Source: Syntrophomonas palmitatica JCM 14374 (GTDB lineage Bacteria; Bacillota; Syntrophomonadia; Syntrophomonadales; Syntrophomonadaceae). Taken from it: a DNA stretch of 64,000 bases. The notes beneath the pieces were generated by a model. The model made no database searches and was not told the DNA's origin. It saw only the letters and a program-made list of their open reading frames with translations. Position 1 is the first letter of the stretch. Each line of letters begins with the position of its first letter. Position numbers and translations under genes: made by a program. The stretch spans positions 1 through 64,000 of the forward strand of contig NZ_BBCE01000012.1 of NCBI RefSeq assembly GCF_001311885.1. The letters run 5' to 3'. Shown here one piece after another: positions 27,963-37,540 of this stretch.

Positions 27963-29137
27963 TTAACCTTTTCTGTGTCGAGCCAGAAAATTACCCATCC
28001 TCTCTATAGCTTCCTCAATATTGGCTACACTGGCGGCGTAGCAGCACCTGATGAAGCCTTCCCCGCTGGTTCCGAAAGCGTTTCCCGGTACCACTGCAAC
28101 TTCTCCTCAAATAACAATTTTTCGCAAAAATCTTCACTATTCATGCCGCTATTGGCAATGGAAGGAAAGCAGTAAAAAGCACCCCGGGGTTCGAAACAGC
28201 TTAGACCGATTTCCCGTAAACCTGATAGTATTATTTTGCGGCGGTGGTTGTAATCATCGACCATTTTGCGCATTTCCGCTTCGCCGTGTCTGAGTGCCTC
28301 TACGGCCGCCATCTGTCCCATAATAGGAGCACACATGATGGTATACTGGTGAATCTTAGTCATAGCCCCTATAATATCAGGATGCCCGCAGGCATAACCT
28401 ACCCGCCATCCGGTCATGGCAAAAGCCTTGGACAAACCGTCCATTACCAGAGTGCGGTCGCGCATCCCCGGAAATGAAGCTATGGAAACATGCCTGCCGT
28501 TATAAGTCAGTTCGGAATATATTTCATCAGAAATGACGATAAGATCGTTCTTCTTGATAATATCCACCAGGGCCTGCAGGTCTTCTTTATGCATTATGCC
28601 CCCGGTGGGATTGTTAGGATAAGCCAGAATTAATATTTTGCTCTTGGGAGTAATGTATTTTTCTAAAACGTCAGGCCGCAGGCGATATTCATCCTCATCA
28701 TATGTCGGAACCGGCACAGCTGTACCAAAAGCCATGGTGGTCCCAGGTCCATAACAGACATAACATGGTTCAGGCACGAGCACTTCATCACCGGGTTCAA
28801 GCAAAGCCCGGAAGGCTAAATCCACAGCTTCACTTACACCTACGGTAACTAAAATCTCATCAACGGGTGAATACTCCACCCCGATCTTCCTTTTTTCATA
28901 TGCGGCAATCTCTTCACGCAGCTCAGGAAGACCGTGATTGGACGTATACATCGTATAGCCGCGTTCCAGGGAATAAAAGCATGCCTCGCGCACATGCCAG
29001 GGAGTAACGAAATCCGGTTCACCCACACCTAAAGAAATAACCCCTTGGGTCTGCACCACCAGATCAAAAAATTTGCGAATCCCTGAAGGCGGTATATCTC
29101 TGATTACATTGGAAATGTATTTATCCATCGTGCTCAC
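27963..29137 (-). CDS. Class I/II PLP-dependent aminotransferase (one frameshift)
   Basis: About 390 residues. It begins MSTMDKYISNVIRD at GTG 29137 and overlaps the Lrp gene stop by four bases (GTGA), so translation is coupled. It has LGVGEPDF, the PLP site YPNNPTGG, SDEIYSEL and the Schiff-base Lys in DGLSKAFAMTGWRVGY. The frame slips at 28101-28102 (one A missing on the minus strand). Correcting it restores VAVVPGNAFG, FIRCCYAAS and an end at 27963. The family includes aspartate, alanine and aromatic aminotransferases. A T-box leader and an Lrp regulator in the same operon suggest amino-acid-responsive control of its substrate. Confidence 0.87.
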
Positions 29138-29628
29138 GGACTCACCACCAATCTCTTATCCTGTTCAGGTTCTTCAAAAATAAAATTATCCTGTTTGTAG
29201 CGTTTTAGTATAAAGTGGGTTACCGTGCTCTGAACCTGATCCAGGGTGGAAAGCTTGCTGGAAATGAAATCGGCTATTTCTTTCATATTTTCACCGGATA
29301 CAACTACTGAGAGATCGTAGGTACCACTCATAAGGTACACACAGCGTACTTCGGGGAAACGGCATATCCTTTCGGCAACCTTGTGAAACCCCACTTCTCT
29401 TTCCGGCAGAACTTTAACATCGATCATGGCGGTCACTCCATCATCGCCCATTTTCTCCCAATTTATAATCGTGTTGTATCCCAGAATAACCTTTTCTTTT
29501 TCCATCTTTTCTATCGCTGCTGCCACCAGGCTTTCCTCTTCATCCAGCATCACGGCCATAGTACGAGGATTCATCCTGGCATCATTTTCCATCAGGGCAA
29601 GAATTCTTTTTTCCAGATCCATTTGCAC
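29134..29628 (-). CDS. Lrp/AsnC-family transcriptional regulator
   Basis: A 164-residue protein. An N-terminal winged helix (LEKRILALMENDARMNPRTMAVML) is followed by a RAM ligand-binding domain (GVTAMIDVKVLPE, VRCVYLMSGTYDLSVVVSGENM, STVTHFILKRYKQ). AGGAGG precedes the ATG. Such proteins bind an amino acid and control nearby metabolic genes as octamers. The first helix-turn-helix is less canonical than in Lrp itself. It sits between a T-box leader and the aminotransferase gene it overlaps. Confidence 0.88.
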   Translation of the reverse strand: MQMDLEKRILALMENDARMNPRTMAVMLDEEESLVAAAIEKMEKEKVILGYNTIINWEKMGDDGVTAMIDVKVLPEREVGFHKVAERICRFPEVRCVYLMSGTYDLSVVVSGENMKEIADFISSKLSTLDQVQSTVTHFILKRYKQDNFIFEEPEQDKRLVVSP

Positions 29629-29659
29629 TCCTCCTTAAAATATTTATATGCTTCAGAAA

Positions 29660-29910
29660 TATAAAAACCCCCGTCCCTAAAGGGACGAGAGTCATTTCCC
29701 GCGGTACCACCCTAATTGGCCTGTGCCCAACTTCGTTTCCATTAACGGCGGAATACCCGTCCGGCTTTCTGCCTGTAAGCGTTCACCGGAACTCCCAGGT
29801 GGCTTTCATCGTACCATTTGTTACCGGTTTCCATCTCCCCCGGCTCTCTGTCAACTTATGAAACGATTACTCTCCTGATCATCGCATTAGTTTTTAATTG
29901 GTTTAAAAAA
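29660..29910 (-). ncRNA. T-box leader (tRNA-sensing riboswitch)
   Basis: The minus strand carries the hallmark T-box word AGGGTGGTACCGCG (29713-29700) and upstream Stem I features: AGAGAGCCGG, GGAAACCGG and an AGTA bulge. A terminator follows: CGTCCC, TTTA, GGGACG, then GGGGTTTTT (29687-29663). An uncharged tRNA would stabilise the antiterminator and switch the operon on. The specifier is not certain; by the position after GATGAAA it reads GCC (alanine), but ACC is possible. The reader genes are an Lrp regulator and an aminotransferase rather than the usual synthetase. Confidence 0.93.
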
Positions 29911-29939
29911 ATTCTATCACCATGATCAAGCCCCGTCAA
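29911..29939 (-). promoter_or_regulatory. Promoter for the T-box operon
   Basis: TTGACG (29939-29934), a 17-bp spacer, TAGAAT (29916-29911). This is a good sigma-A promoter placed just before the T-box. Confidence 0.75.
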
Positions 29940-30072
29940 GGCTTTATTTACGCAGCCAACCGCAATTATTTTAAACCATTCCCCACATAAAACCAGTGAG
30001 GGCAATTATTTCTGAACTATTTAAAAAATTTTTGCATACAAATAATCTAGATTCTATCCGGAGGTGTTGTCC

Positions 30073-30405
30073 TTGTATCCCAACCTGCAATTAAGCCGTG
30101 AAGAGTTTCAAGTAGCCCATAGAATTGAGCGCTATTTTAAATCTGATAATATGACCTTTCAGGATAAGATATTTAATGCCCGGTTAATCGCCCAGCATGA
30201 ACTTGAAGCGCAGTACTTCGGCAATGAAGAAGAAAGACGCAGGATACTGGAATTCAAGGGCATTCTTGATAGTTTGATGTATAAAGTCCAACTGAATCCT
30301 GACTTTAGACTAATACCTGCCGCTGCGCAGAATAGAATAGGTCAGGAACAAGCCCAGAATTATACCCACTACAAATCCGCCCTGCACCAAGGGAATGCGG
30401 GTTAG
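30073..30405 (+). CDS. Hypothetical charged helical protein
   Basis: About 110 residues from TTG 30073; GGAGGTG sits nine bases upstream and the earlier GTG 30064 overlaps it. It is helical and charged (NEEERRRILEFKGILDSLMYK), without membrane segments or a known family. Its last 96 bases overlap the 3' end of ubiB on the opposite strand. ubiB clearly uses that DNA for a membrane helix, so the end of this protein could be shorter in reality if a base is wrong. Confidence 0.55.
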   Translation: MYPNLQLSREEFQVAHRIERYFKSDNMTFQDKIFNARLIAQHELEAQYFGNEEERRRILEFKGILDSLMYKVQLNPDFRLIPAAAQNRIGQEQAQNYTHYKSALHQGNAG

Positions 30406-31965
30406 TATTTGGCTGCCGCTTTGGTTTACTACCAGAGCAGTACCGATGATTATGCTGGCCAGAATTATAGCCAGAGATAGGCGATTAGAAGAAACGTCTA
30501 TACGGCTGGTCAACCTTTTCAGGTTATGGTGTTCCATTTTAATACGGAATTCACCTTCATCCATACTGCGCAGGACATTATGCAAATCGCGGGGCAGCTT
30601 ACGGCTGACTTCCGCGTAATCAATCATTACCTCCAGCATCTCTTTTTTCAAACGTTCGGGAGAATATTTTTTCCATAAAAGTTTCTTCCCGTACGGTTCA
30701 GCCACATCAAGGATGCTTAAACGCGGATCTAATTGCGCAGTTATGCCTTCAATAGTCATAAGCATTTTTACCATCAGCGATAGCTCAGCCGGCAGCCGCA
30801 TCTGATATTTAACTGACAGTTCCATCAGTTCAGAGAGCGCTTCGGCCACGTTGATTTCTGACAATGGCAAACCATAATATTTTTGTTGTAAACGGGCTAC
30901 GTCATGTCTGATTTCCTCATAATTGACATGCTGAGAACTTAAGGCGATGGACATCAGGCTCCTGGTAACCGTATTGACATCATATCTCATCATGCCGATA
31001 ACCATATTTATCGCCTTCTCGCGGGTGAACTGGTCAATTACACCGACCTGGCCGAAATCGTAAAATACAATCTTTTCACCAGGAGCTACCGCTATATTAC
31101 CAGGATGAGGATCGGCGTGAAAAAAACCAAATTCATAGACCTGCTTAAACAGGGCTTCAACCAGATGGGCCGCAATTCTTTCATTGTTGTAACCGGCTTG
31201 TCTTAAAGATATGAAATCCGATATTTTTATGCCATCGAGATATTCCAGAGTAAGAATTCTGCGGCTGGAAAGCTCCCAAAAAACACGCGGAACCAGTACA
31301 TTACGTTCATGTTTAAAGTTATGATAAAATATATCGGCGTTTTTAGCTTCTTTTTGAAAATCCAGTTCATTTAATAAAGCCTCGCCTAATTCCTGCACCA
31401 CTTCGCTTACCCGGTAAAGACGCCCCCAACTGCTGCGTTTCTCCAAAAGTTTGGCCAGTTCCATCATAATGCCCAGGTCGCTCTCTACTGTCTTATCCAC
31501 GCCGGGACGCTGGACCTTGATTACAACTCGCTGACCCGATGGCAGAACCGCCTCATGTACCTGAGCAATAGAAGCTGCGGCTATGGGTTCGGGATTGAAT
31601 GACTTAAATTCTTTTTCAGGATCTATGCCTTCTTTTTGTAATACGTTTAATAATACCGGCAGCGGAAGGGGAGCCACGTCATCCTGCAGCTTTTCAAATT
31701 CTTTGATATAGGCAGGGGGCAGTAAATCAGGCCTGGTACTAAGCAGCTGACCTAGTTTTACATAAGTCGGCCCTAGTTCCTCAAAGGCCTGGCGCAGCCT
31801 GATAGGAATAGAAACCTGTCCGGTCTGTCCTGCAATCTCTGCGTCCTTTTTTCCGAAGCTGAAACGTTCAAAGATAAACCCGAAGCCGTGTTTAATAAAA
31901 ATGTTGGCTACTTCACGGTAGCGGGGCAGCCTGCGGATACGGCTGCTCGTGGACTGCCACTGCAC
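30310..31965 (-). CDS. UbiB/ABC1-family protein kinase-like protein
   Basis: A 551-residue protein with the family signature KLGQLLSTRPDLLP (the KxGQ motif), ATP-site Lys in VVIKVQRPGV, FFHADPHPGNIAV and YDFGQVG, and two C-terminal membrane helices (about 500-520 and 525-545). UbiB proteins are atypical kinases or ATPases tied to isoprenoid-quinone lipid metabolism. Clostridia usually lack ubiquinone, so the lipid target here is unknown. It lies upstream of a gap to a phasin-like gene of the same orientation, a pairing often seen in Clostridia (from memory). Confidence 0.88.
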   Translation of the reverse strand: MQWQSTSSRIRRLPRYREVANIFIKHGFGFIFERFSFGKKDAEIAGQTGQVSIPIRLRQAFEELGPTYVKLGQLLSTRPDLLPPAYIKEFEKLQDDVAPLPLPVLLNVLQKEGIDPEKEFKSFNPEPIAAASIAQVHEAVLPSGQRVVIKVQRPGVDKTVESDLGIMMELAKLLEKRSSWGRLYRVSEVVQELGEALLNELDFQKEAKNADIFYHNFKHERNVLVPRVFWELSSRRILTLEYLDGIKISDFISLRQAGYNNERIAAHLVEALFKQVYEFGFFHADPHPGNIAVAPGEKIVFYDFGQVGVIDQFTREKAINMVIGMMRYDVNTVTRSLMSIALSSQHVNYEEIRHDVARLQQKYYGLPLSEINVAEALSELMELSVKYQMRLPAELSLMVKMLMTIEGITAQLDPRLSILDVAEPYGKKLLWKKYSPERLKKEMLEVMIDYAEVSRKLPRDLHNVLRSMDEGEFRIKMEHHNLKRLTSRIDVSSNRLSLAIILASIIIGTALVVNQSGSQILTRIPLVQGGFVVGIILGLFLTYSILRSGRY

Positions 31966-32035
31966 GTTTACCCCCCCGTATTCATTAATGTCCTTCAGAA
32001 AACAAATGCCGGGGCGCCCCCCGGCATTACTTGTT

Positions 32036-32335
32036 TTATCCCTGCTGACGCATTTTGTCCTCCAGTTCTTTTACGCGGGCTTCCAGGGCTTCAAATTCTT
32101 TTCTCCTTACCAGGAAGAATTCCTTGTGCAGGTCATCCATCTCTTCACGCACCATGTTGCGCATCTCTTTACGTTCCTCTTCACCGCGTTTGATGGCATC
32201 TTCAATAAACTGCCGGGCTTCCTCTTTGGTGACTTCGCCCTTTTCAATCATTTCATTATAGTACTTTTCCACCCGTTCTCTGGTCATTCCCAGAGCACCT
32301 AAACCAAAATAAAAGGCATCTCTGAACATACGCAT
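32036..32335 (-). CDS. Phasin-like / granule-associated helical protein
   Basis: About 100 residues from ATG 32335 with AGGAGGG upstream; the frame opens earlier at 32377 without a ribosome site. It starts MRMFRDAFYFGLGALGMTRERV and then becomes a long charged coiled coil (RRKEFEALEARVKELEDKM). The opening resembles the poly(hydroxyalkanoate) granule-associated family, which coats lipid-like surfaces. It immediately precedes the UbiB gene. Calling it a PHA phasin would go beyond the evidence, as no phaC is in the window. Confidence 0.75.
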   Translation of the reverse strand: MRMFRDAFYFGLGALGMTRERVEKYYNEMIEKGEVTKEEARQFIEDAIKRGEEERKEMRNMVREEMDDLHKEFFLVRRKEFEALEARVKELEDKMRQQG

Positions 32336-32470
32336 ATCATCCCTCCTGGTCTTGATTTCTGGTACCGGCTTTAGCATAACACATAATTTAACTGTTTTCT
32401 ATCGTGTACCTAACGGAGGATTTTTATTCCTAAAAATGGCTCAGCAGCTTTTTACAAAAGATTGACCATT

Positions 32471-32492
32471 TAACTCTTAATCAGAAGGTTCT
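32471..32492 (+). repeat. Short tRNA-Lys-like fragment
   Basis: AACTCTTAATCAGAAGGTT matches the anticodon arm of the nearby tRNA-Lys (GACTCTTAATCACAAGGTT) at about 17 of 19 positions, but no acceptor stem or T arm follows. Nothing else is recognised in 32336-32580. Confidence 0.35.
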
Positions 32493-32580
32493 GTCTCCAT
32501 TGCCTCTCAGCTTGTGGGTTAGGGGACGATCATTTTTTGACACACTATACCTGACTAACAACAGCTTCTATTTTAGGCCC

Positions 32581-32609
32581 TTGATTTCTTATAATCGACC
32601 ATATATAAT
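32581..32609 (+). promoter_or_regulatory. Promoter for tRNA-Lys
   Basis: TTGATT (32581-32586), a 17-bp spacer and TATAAT (32604-32609), 20 bases before the tRNA. Confidence 0.8.
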
Positions 32610-32629
32610 ACTAATTGCGAATAAACCAC

Positions 32630-32706
32630 GGGCCATTAGCTCAACTAGGCAGAGCAGGTGACTCTTAATCACAAGGTTGCAGGTTCGATTCCTGCATGGC
32701 CCACCA
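32630..32706 (+). tRNA. tRNA-Lys (anticodon CTT)
   Basis: A 77-base cloverleaf: acceptor stem GGGCCAT paired with ATGGCCC, D arm GCTCAACTAGGCAGAGC, anticodon loop CTCTTAA (anticodon CTT, lysine codon AAG), T arm GCAGGTTCGATTCCTGC and an encoded CCA end. The top pair of the anticodon stem is a G-A mismatch. A good promoter precedes it and a terminator follows. Confidence 0.96.
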
Positions 32707-32717
32707 TTAAAGAATAA

Positions 32718-32752
32718 AGAAGCCTCCGGTATTCGGAGGCTTTAAGTTTTTT
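32718..32752 (+). terminator. Terminator after tRNA-Lys
   Basis: AAGCCTCCG, loop GTATT, CGGAGGCTT and then a T-rich end (TAAGTTTTTT). Confidence 0.85.
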
Positions 32753-32771
32753 GAATGTACGTGTATTTTTA

Positions 32772-33602
32772 TTAGGCCACTATATCTAATATTCGTGATA
32801 TAGTTCCGGCTCCGGGGCGAACCTTCTCCACCATTTTCCTAATCTGTTCCACAAAAGCATTGGTCTTTGTAGTGTTGTCTCCAGAGGTATTTTCAGATTC
32901 ACGTGTCATTTTAAGTGTCGAACTCAACCGATGGCTGTAGTCCATATTAGGCTTATCGGCTTTAGGTTTGAGGTCATTTGATTTCGCAGCTGTCACATCT
33001 TCATTCGCGTTGCCGGTTGATGATTTAGTTTGCGTTAACTGTTGGGCTTTCTCCATAATTTCTTTGCTTAATTCCTGGCTGGCCTGCATTTTCTCCTGTC
33101 CAGCCTGGGCTGCCACAGCCATATCCTGAGCTGATGGGTCCATAGGCGCCAGGGCAGCTCTCTGCACTTGATCCATAATCTGCACGGTTTCGCGGGGACT
33201 GTTTCCCCGGGGTGCATGTATCGGTACTTCGCCTCCGTTAATATATCTTTTCCCATCTGGGCCTGTTGTATATTCATAACTAATCGGCCCGGTAAAACGA
33301 CCTCCAGCAGCCTTATGCGCCTGTTCATGTGACTGCACTTTCCGCTCAATAGTCTTTAATTGCTGAATAATCCGAAGTTCTCTCTCATCCTGGGTAGTAC
33401 CGGATAGTTCAAGTTTGTCTTTCGGGTTGAGATTATCCCCGGACGTTTTATTTTCACTTGGCTTGCTTTTTCTATATTCAGATGATTCTACATTATCTTT
33501 GAAAACACCGGACTGAACCCGTTCAATTTTATCCAGCTCCTTATCCGGGCCTTGCTGATAAGCACCTATTAAACTGCTGTTAATAATACGGTCTGATATC
33601 AT
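32772..33602 (-). CDS. SprA-like putative metalloprotease
   Basis: A 276-residue protein. The N-terminal ~75 residues are low-complexity and polar. The central domain has KVQSHEQAHKAAGGRFTGP, an HExxH-like HEQAH motif, then YEYTTGPDGKRYINGGEVP, followed by AALAPMDPSAQDMAVAAQA. This matches the SprA-related/CJM1_0395 family of putative zinc metalloproteases. The C-terminal third is charged and Thr/Asn-rich. No signal peptide is visible. Its biological role is unknown. Confidence 0.75.
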   Translation of the reverse strand: MISDRIINSSLIGAYQQGPDKELDKIERVQSGVFKDNVESSEYRKSKPSENKTSGDNLNPKDKLELSGTTQDERELRIIQQLKTIERKVQSHEQAHKAAGGRFTGPISYEYTTGPDGKRYINGGEVPIHAPRGNSPRETVQIMDQVQRAALAPMDPSAQDMAVAAQAGQEKMQASQELSKEIMEKAQQLTQTKSSTGNANEDVTAAKSNDLKPKADKPNMDYSHRLSSTLKMTRESENTSGDNTTKTNAFVEQIRKMVEKVRPGAGTISRILDIVA

Positions 33603-33709
33603 TCCCTCACCTATTTCCCTTTATAACCGTATTCAATATCTATATACTTAATTTAACAATAACCAGCAAATACAACTGTTATCCGGCCAAGTAAAATCAT
33701 ATTTGCAGG

Positions 33710-33856
33710 TTATTTTCCCAGTTCGTCTGCCAGGGCTTTGCTCTTTTCCGATAATATCAAGGCAAGATGGGCAGCATCCTTGTTTTTGCCTAAAATCAAG
33801 GTTGCTGCCAAATCAGCAAAAAGGTTTTTAAGTTCCATAAATAGTTTGGTTACCAA
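33710..33856 (-). CDS. 48-residue hypothetical protein
   Basis: From TTG 33856 with GGAGG eight bases upstream, in the same orientation as the SprA-like gene 108 bp downstream. The sequence reads MVTKLFMELKNLFADLAATL, then LGKNKDAAHLALILSEKSK and ends ADELGK. It is an amphipathic helical protein. No family is recognised. The support is the strong ribosome site and clean helical composition. Confidence 0.5.
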   Translation of the reverse strand: MVTKLFMELKNLFADLAATLILGKNKDAAHLALILSEKSKALADELGK

Positions 33857-33996
33857 TTATCCTACCTCCATCTTTGAGCCAGGATTCACAACGCAACTTA
33901 AAAATATTTATGATGATAGCTGCCCTTATTATACAACATTTAGACAAAATAGAGTTCCGAATTTTTTACATTAAAGACTGAAATGCGCCAATAAAA

Positions 33997-34042
33997 AATA
34001 ATGAGACATAAACCCTAAGTTTCACGTCTCATTATATTACCA
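33997..34042 (-). terminator. Terminator after mrp
   Basis: Minus-strand AATGAGAC pairs with GTCTCATT, with AAAC/GTTT pairing inside, followed by ATTTTTTATT, just past the mrp stop at 34064. Confidence 0.7.
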
Positions 34043-34063
34043 ATTTTTATGAATATTCTAAAT

Positions 34064-34914
34064 TTAATTTTCCCCGCTGGCCATTTTGCTTAATAGCTTA
34101 TCAGCTATGGAACTCATTTCTTTTGATTCGTAATCTTCAATCTGCCCTGCATCCAGCATGGAATTTAATCTGGAATCCCAAGGCAAACTGCCTAAAAAGT
34201 CTATTTTAGTTTCGGCAGCGACCTTTTCACCCTGCGACTTGCCGAATATTTCCAGCTTCTCGTTGCAATGCGGGCAAACCGCATAACTCATATTCTCGAT
34301 CATACCCAGTATAGGAATCTTCATTTTTTGCGTCATTTTAATGGTCTTTTTGACCACCATAAAAGACAAGTCCTGCGGTGACGAAACAATTATGATCCAT
34401 TAACCGGCAGACTCTGCATTACGGTAAGAGGAACATCCCCCGTTCCAGGCGGTAAATCAACCACCAGGTAATCTAGTTCTCTCCAGTCGGTTTCATCCCA
34501 AAACTGTTTTACCGCCCCTGCTAGTAACGGACCGCGCCATATTACCGGATCATCCTCATTGGGCAGGAAGAAATTTATGGATATTAATTTTATTCCCAAT
34601 TTAGTTGTCGGCGGCATAATTCCGAACTCACTGGCCTGCATATGGGGCTGGCTGATGCCAAATGCTTTAGGTTGGCTGGGACCGGTTATATCAGCATCCA
34701 ATACGCCTACTTTCAAACCTTTTTTCGCCAGGTTAGCCGCCAGGAGTCCCGTTACTGAAGATTTGCCGACTCCGCCCTTACCGCTCATTATAACGATTAC
34801 GTTTTTAACATCATTCAAAGCCCCATGCAAAGCCTTTTCTATTTCAGTTCCGCACTGACTTGGATCAGTTGAACAACTTCCCTGTGATGGACAGCTATTA
34901 CAATTATCCGACAT
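34064..34914 (-). CDS. mrp: Mrp/NBP35-family iron-sulfur cluster carrier ATPase (one frameshift)
   Basis: About 283 residues from ATG 34914 (AAGGAG seven bases upstream). An N-terminal Cys cluster (CNSCPSQGSCSTDPSQC) is followed by the deviant Walker A SGKGGVGKS, DADITGPSQP, LDYLVVDLPPGTGD, and in the C-terminal part the CxxC motif CPHC. The frame breaks at 34397-34398 (one G missing on the minus strand); correcting it joins LPVNG to IIIVSSPQDLSF. The family carries 4Fe-4S clusters to apoproteins as a homodimer bridged by CxxC. Confidence 0.9.
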
Positions 34915-35120
34915 ATTAAGTCTCCTTTCCATTTTTTGCCCTTTGAGGTCATTAATCTAGTCAACATTATACCTCGACATTTCGCCAAGTAACAGATTCT
35001 ATACGATTTTAACCAGAAAACAGCGACAGATCATCACAGATTTGGAGGTGTTTTTTGCAGCTAATTGCTTATGCACTATTTTCCTTTATGTATGTTTGTG
35101 GTCCGTGCCCTTGAGGGATA

Positions 35121-35573
35121 CTATTCATTAGTTTGTTTAAAGGAAAGAGTTTTAATCCCCAGCTTTTCATCAAGTATTCTTTGACTGCCGCTGCCGCAGA
35201 TCTCCATAATTACAGCCTCTACTACCAGGTAAACCTGGTTTTTTTCACGCAGACAGCCGGTTATAACTGTATCTGCGCGCCCTAGAGAACCATGTATGTG
35301 CAGTATTGCTTCACCGTTTTCATCACGAAATGATGTTCCCAAAGCTATTATTTCTCGGCCATCATTAAAGACGCGGATCACCGGGTCGGGAGGGATTACG
35401 GCTTCCCTGGGTCCCACCACCACCTGGCCTTGTTTGATGGCTCCAAGTAAAAAGAAAACCGCAGCTTCAAGTTTTTCAGTTTCAATAAGGTTTTTTAAAC
35501 ATGCCATAAGGTCATCGCCGTGTTCCATTTTAGCGTTGAATATTCTCCCTATGGTTCCAGAACGGTATATCAC
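35121..35573 (-). CDS. PPC/DUF296-domain protein
   Basis: A 150-residue protein with the plant-and-prokaryote-conserved fold: GDDLMACLKNLIE, AAVFFLLGAIKQ, and the HIHGSLGRAD motif, whose His residues bind metal in homologues. AT-hook-free bacterial members have unknown roles; some relatives bind DNA. It is a single gene with a short spacer on both sides. Confidence 0.82.
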   Translation of the reverse strand: MIYRSGTIGRIFNAKMEHGDDLMACLKNLIETEKLEAAVFFLLGAIKQGQVVVGPREAVIPPDPVIRVFNDGREIIALGTSFRDENGEAILHIHGSLGRADTVITGCLREKNQVYLVVEAVIMEICGSGSQRILDEKLGIKTLSFKQTNE

Positions 35574-35794
35574 CTTTCAGCCTCCTGAAATTTATTTTTT
35601 TAGTCTATCACACAAGTTTCGAGGTTCATACAAATTCGCATCCCGCTCGCAACCATATTTGTCACCTGTAATAAAACAACGCCATGCACTCTACACGCTG
35701 CTAAAGAAATCTGGTATATTGTCTTTAGCAGTCATATTGTAAGAAATCACAGGACTCTAACGTATATTTATTAAGAATCAAGGAGCTGATAGAC

Positions 35795-36389
35795 TTGACC
35801 AGCGACGAATCCCTGGCAGTTCAGGCTCTTGAGGGTGATTTGGCGGCTTTTGAGGAATTGGTTGACCGCTATAAAAACCGTATTTTTTCTGTTGTTTATA
35901 GAATGGTGGGTCAGTACCAGGAAGCCGAAGATATTACTCAGGAAGTTTTTATCCATCTCTACCAAAAGCTGTACCAGTTTGATCGTGATAAGAAATTTAG
36001 TCCATGGGTTTATCGCATTGCCTGCAATACCAGTATCACCGAACTACGTAAAAAGAAACGTATCGTCTGGTTGGAACTGGATGATGTACATTCAACCGCT
36101 TACGATAATCAAAATATCGCTGCCGACTATGATCTTATCACACTATGAACACGAGGAACTGAGAAGGGAAATAGATGCCGCTATAATGGAATTACCTGAA
36201 GCTTACCGATCTGTTATTATCATGCGTTTTCAACTTGATTTAAACAACCAGGAAATAGCTGATGTGTTAGGCATTAGTAAAGAAAACGTAGAAGTCAAAG
36301 TTCACCGGGCTCGCAAGGCCCTGCGCAAGGTTTTGGTTCAGCGCTGGAATGAAAGGGGGATGCCTTATGAACTGCCAGCAAGTAAATAA
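35795..36389 (+). CDS. ECF RNA polymerase sigma factor (one frameshift)
   Basis: About 197 residues. Region 2 reads DLAAFEELVDRYKNRIFSVV, then QYQEAEDITQEVFIHLYQKL and FSPWVYRIACN. Region 4 has MELPEAYRSVIIMR and NNQEIADVLGISKENVEVKVHRARKALRK. An extra T at 36135-36136 breaks the frame between them; removing it joins ADYDL to SHYEHEELRREID. It resembles the SigW/RpoE group. The anti-sigma gene overlaps its end, the usual pairing. No autoregulatory AAC-type -35 is clear upstream. Confidence 0.9.
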
Positions 36390-37462
36390 TCTTATCTGGG
36401 ATTATTGCGATGGTTTGCTTTCTCCTGAATCCAGAGCCGAATTTGAAACCCATCTGAATGAATGTAATGCCTGCAACGAACTAACCAGGTTAACCAGCCT
36501 GGAAAATGAAGCTATTAAAACCCTGCCCGATATGGTTGTAAGTGATAATTTTACCTCTCAGCTCATGTTGACTATCGCTTCACCCGGTAGCCAGGCAGCG
36601 GTATATCCGTTTTCTGTGTCAAGTAGTCGCCGTAAATTTGCCTTCGGACCTTTCTCCTTGATTGGCGCCATAGCCGCATTGCTGCTGATGTGTTTTAGCT
36701 TCTGGCCTGATTTACAGCACAATCAGATTGCTATGGATAACATCACAGAAAATAGACCTGGTAAGCAAGTAATAAAACCAGATGCGGCTGCCAGTAAATC
36801 TGCAAAACAGACTCCTGACAAAAGCAAACTAGGTTGGTGGACTCGCTGACAATTTTGCCGGTCCGGAAGTAAATTTAAATAAGTCTATATCATCTGACAG
36901 TACGGTTTTAAAAGCTGCCCGCCAAGAAGAGCCCAAACCTCAACTTAGTATACCGGAAGGTACTAAATACGCAGCGCCTGCCGCTAAACCAAGCGAAGAT
37001 GGTGTTATGACGGCCAGTTCGTCTGATGAGAATAATCCGGTATATGACAGCAAAAAGCAATTTGTGCTACCTGATGTGGGTAATTTGCCAGACTCTTATC
37101 AATTGCTCGAGAGTACATGGGAAAACGGAGCCCGGATTTTGGTTTATTCAATTGCCGGAAGTAAAGAAACCATGCGTATCAGCCTGGCTCTTGCCAGTGA
37201 GTCCGCAATTTCTCACAGTACCAGCCGGGCGCTTAAGTCGGAACAGATTTTAGAAGATGGAGGCGCAAAGGCGCATGTACAAACCGCCACCGGGGCAGCA
37301 GAAAATACAGTTATCCGTAATTTGTCATTTAACAATACCCTTTATCAGTTAACCATAAAATCTAGTGTTGACGTCAATGAACTAATAAAACTGGCCAGCC
37401 AGATTGAACTGCAGGAAGAAAAACCTGCCGCAGATTCTTCATCGGCAAATAATGATGAATGA
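36367..37462 (+). CDS. Zinc-finger anti-sigma factor with extracytoplasmic domain (one frameshift)
   Basis: About 365 residues from ATG 36367, overlapping the sigma factor gene by 23 bases. The N-terminal ZAS domain has HLNECNAC (HxxxCxxC). One membrane helix (FSLIGAIAALLLMCFSFW) puts the C-terminal ~230 residues outside the membrane. An extra G at 36832-36833 breaks the frame; correcting it joins the spacer to TASSSDENNPVYD and the end domain (VLPDVGNLPDSYQLLES, then ARILVYSIAGS). Release of the sigma factor by proteolysis of this protein is family knowledge; the signal is unknown. Confidence 0.82.
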
Positions 37463-37540
37463 CCTCTTTGGAATTACAAAACCCGGGCCAGGATATAAAC
37501 AAAACGTCCGGCGGACCACAAGCGTTATACATTTAGATAG

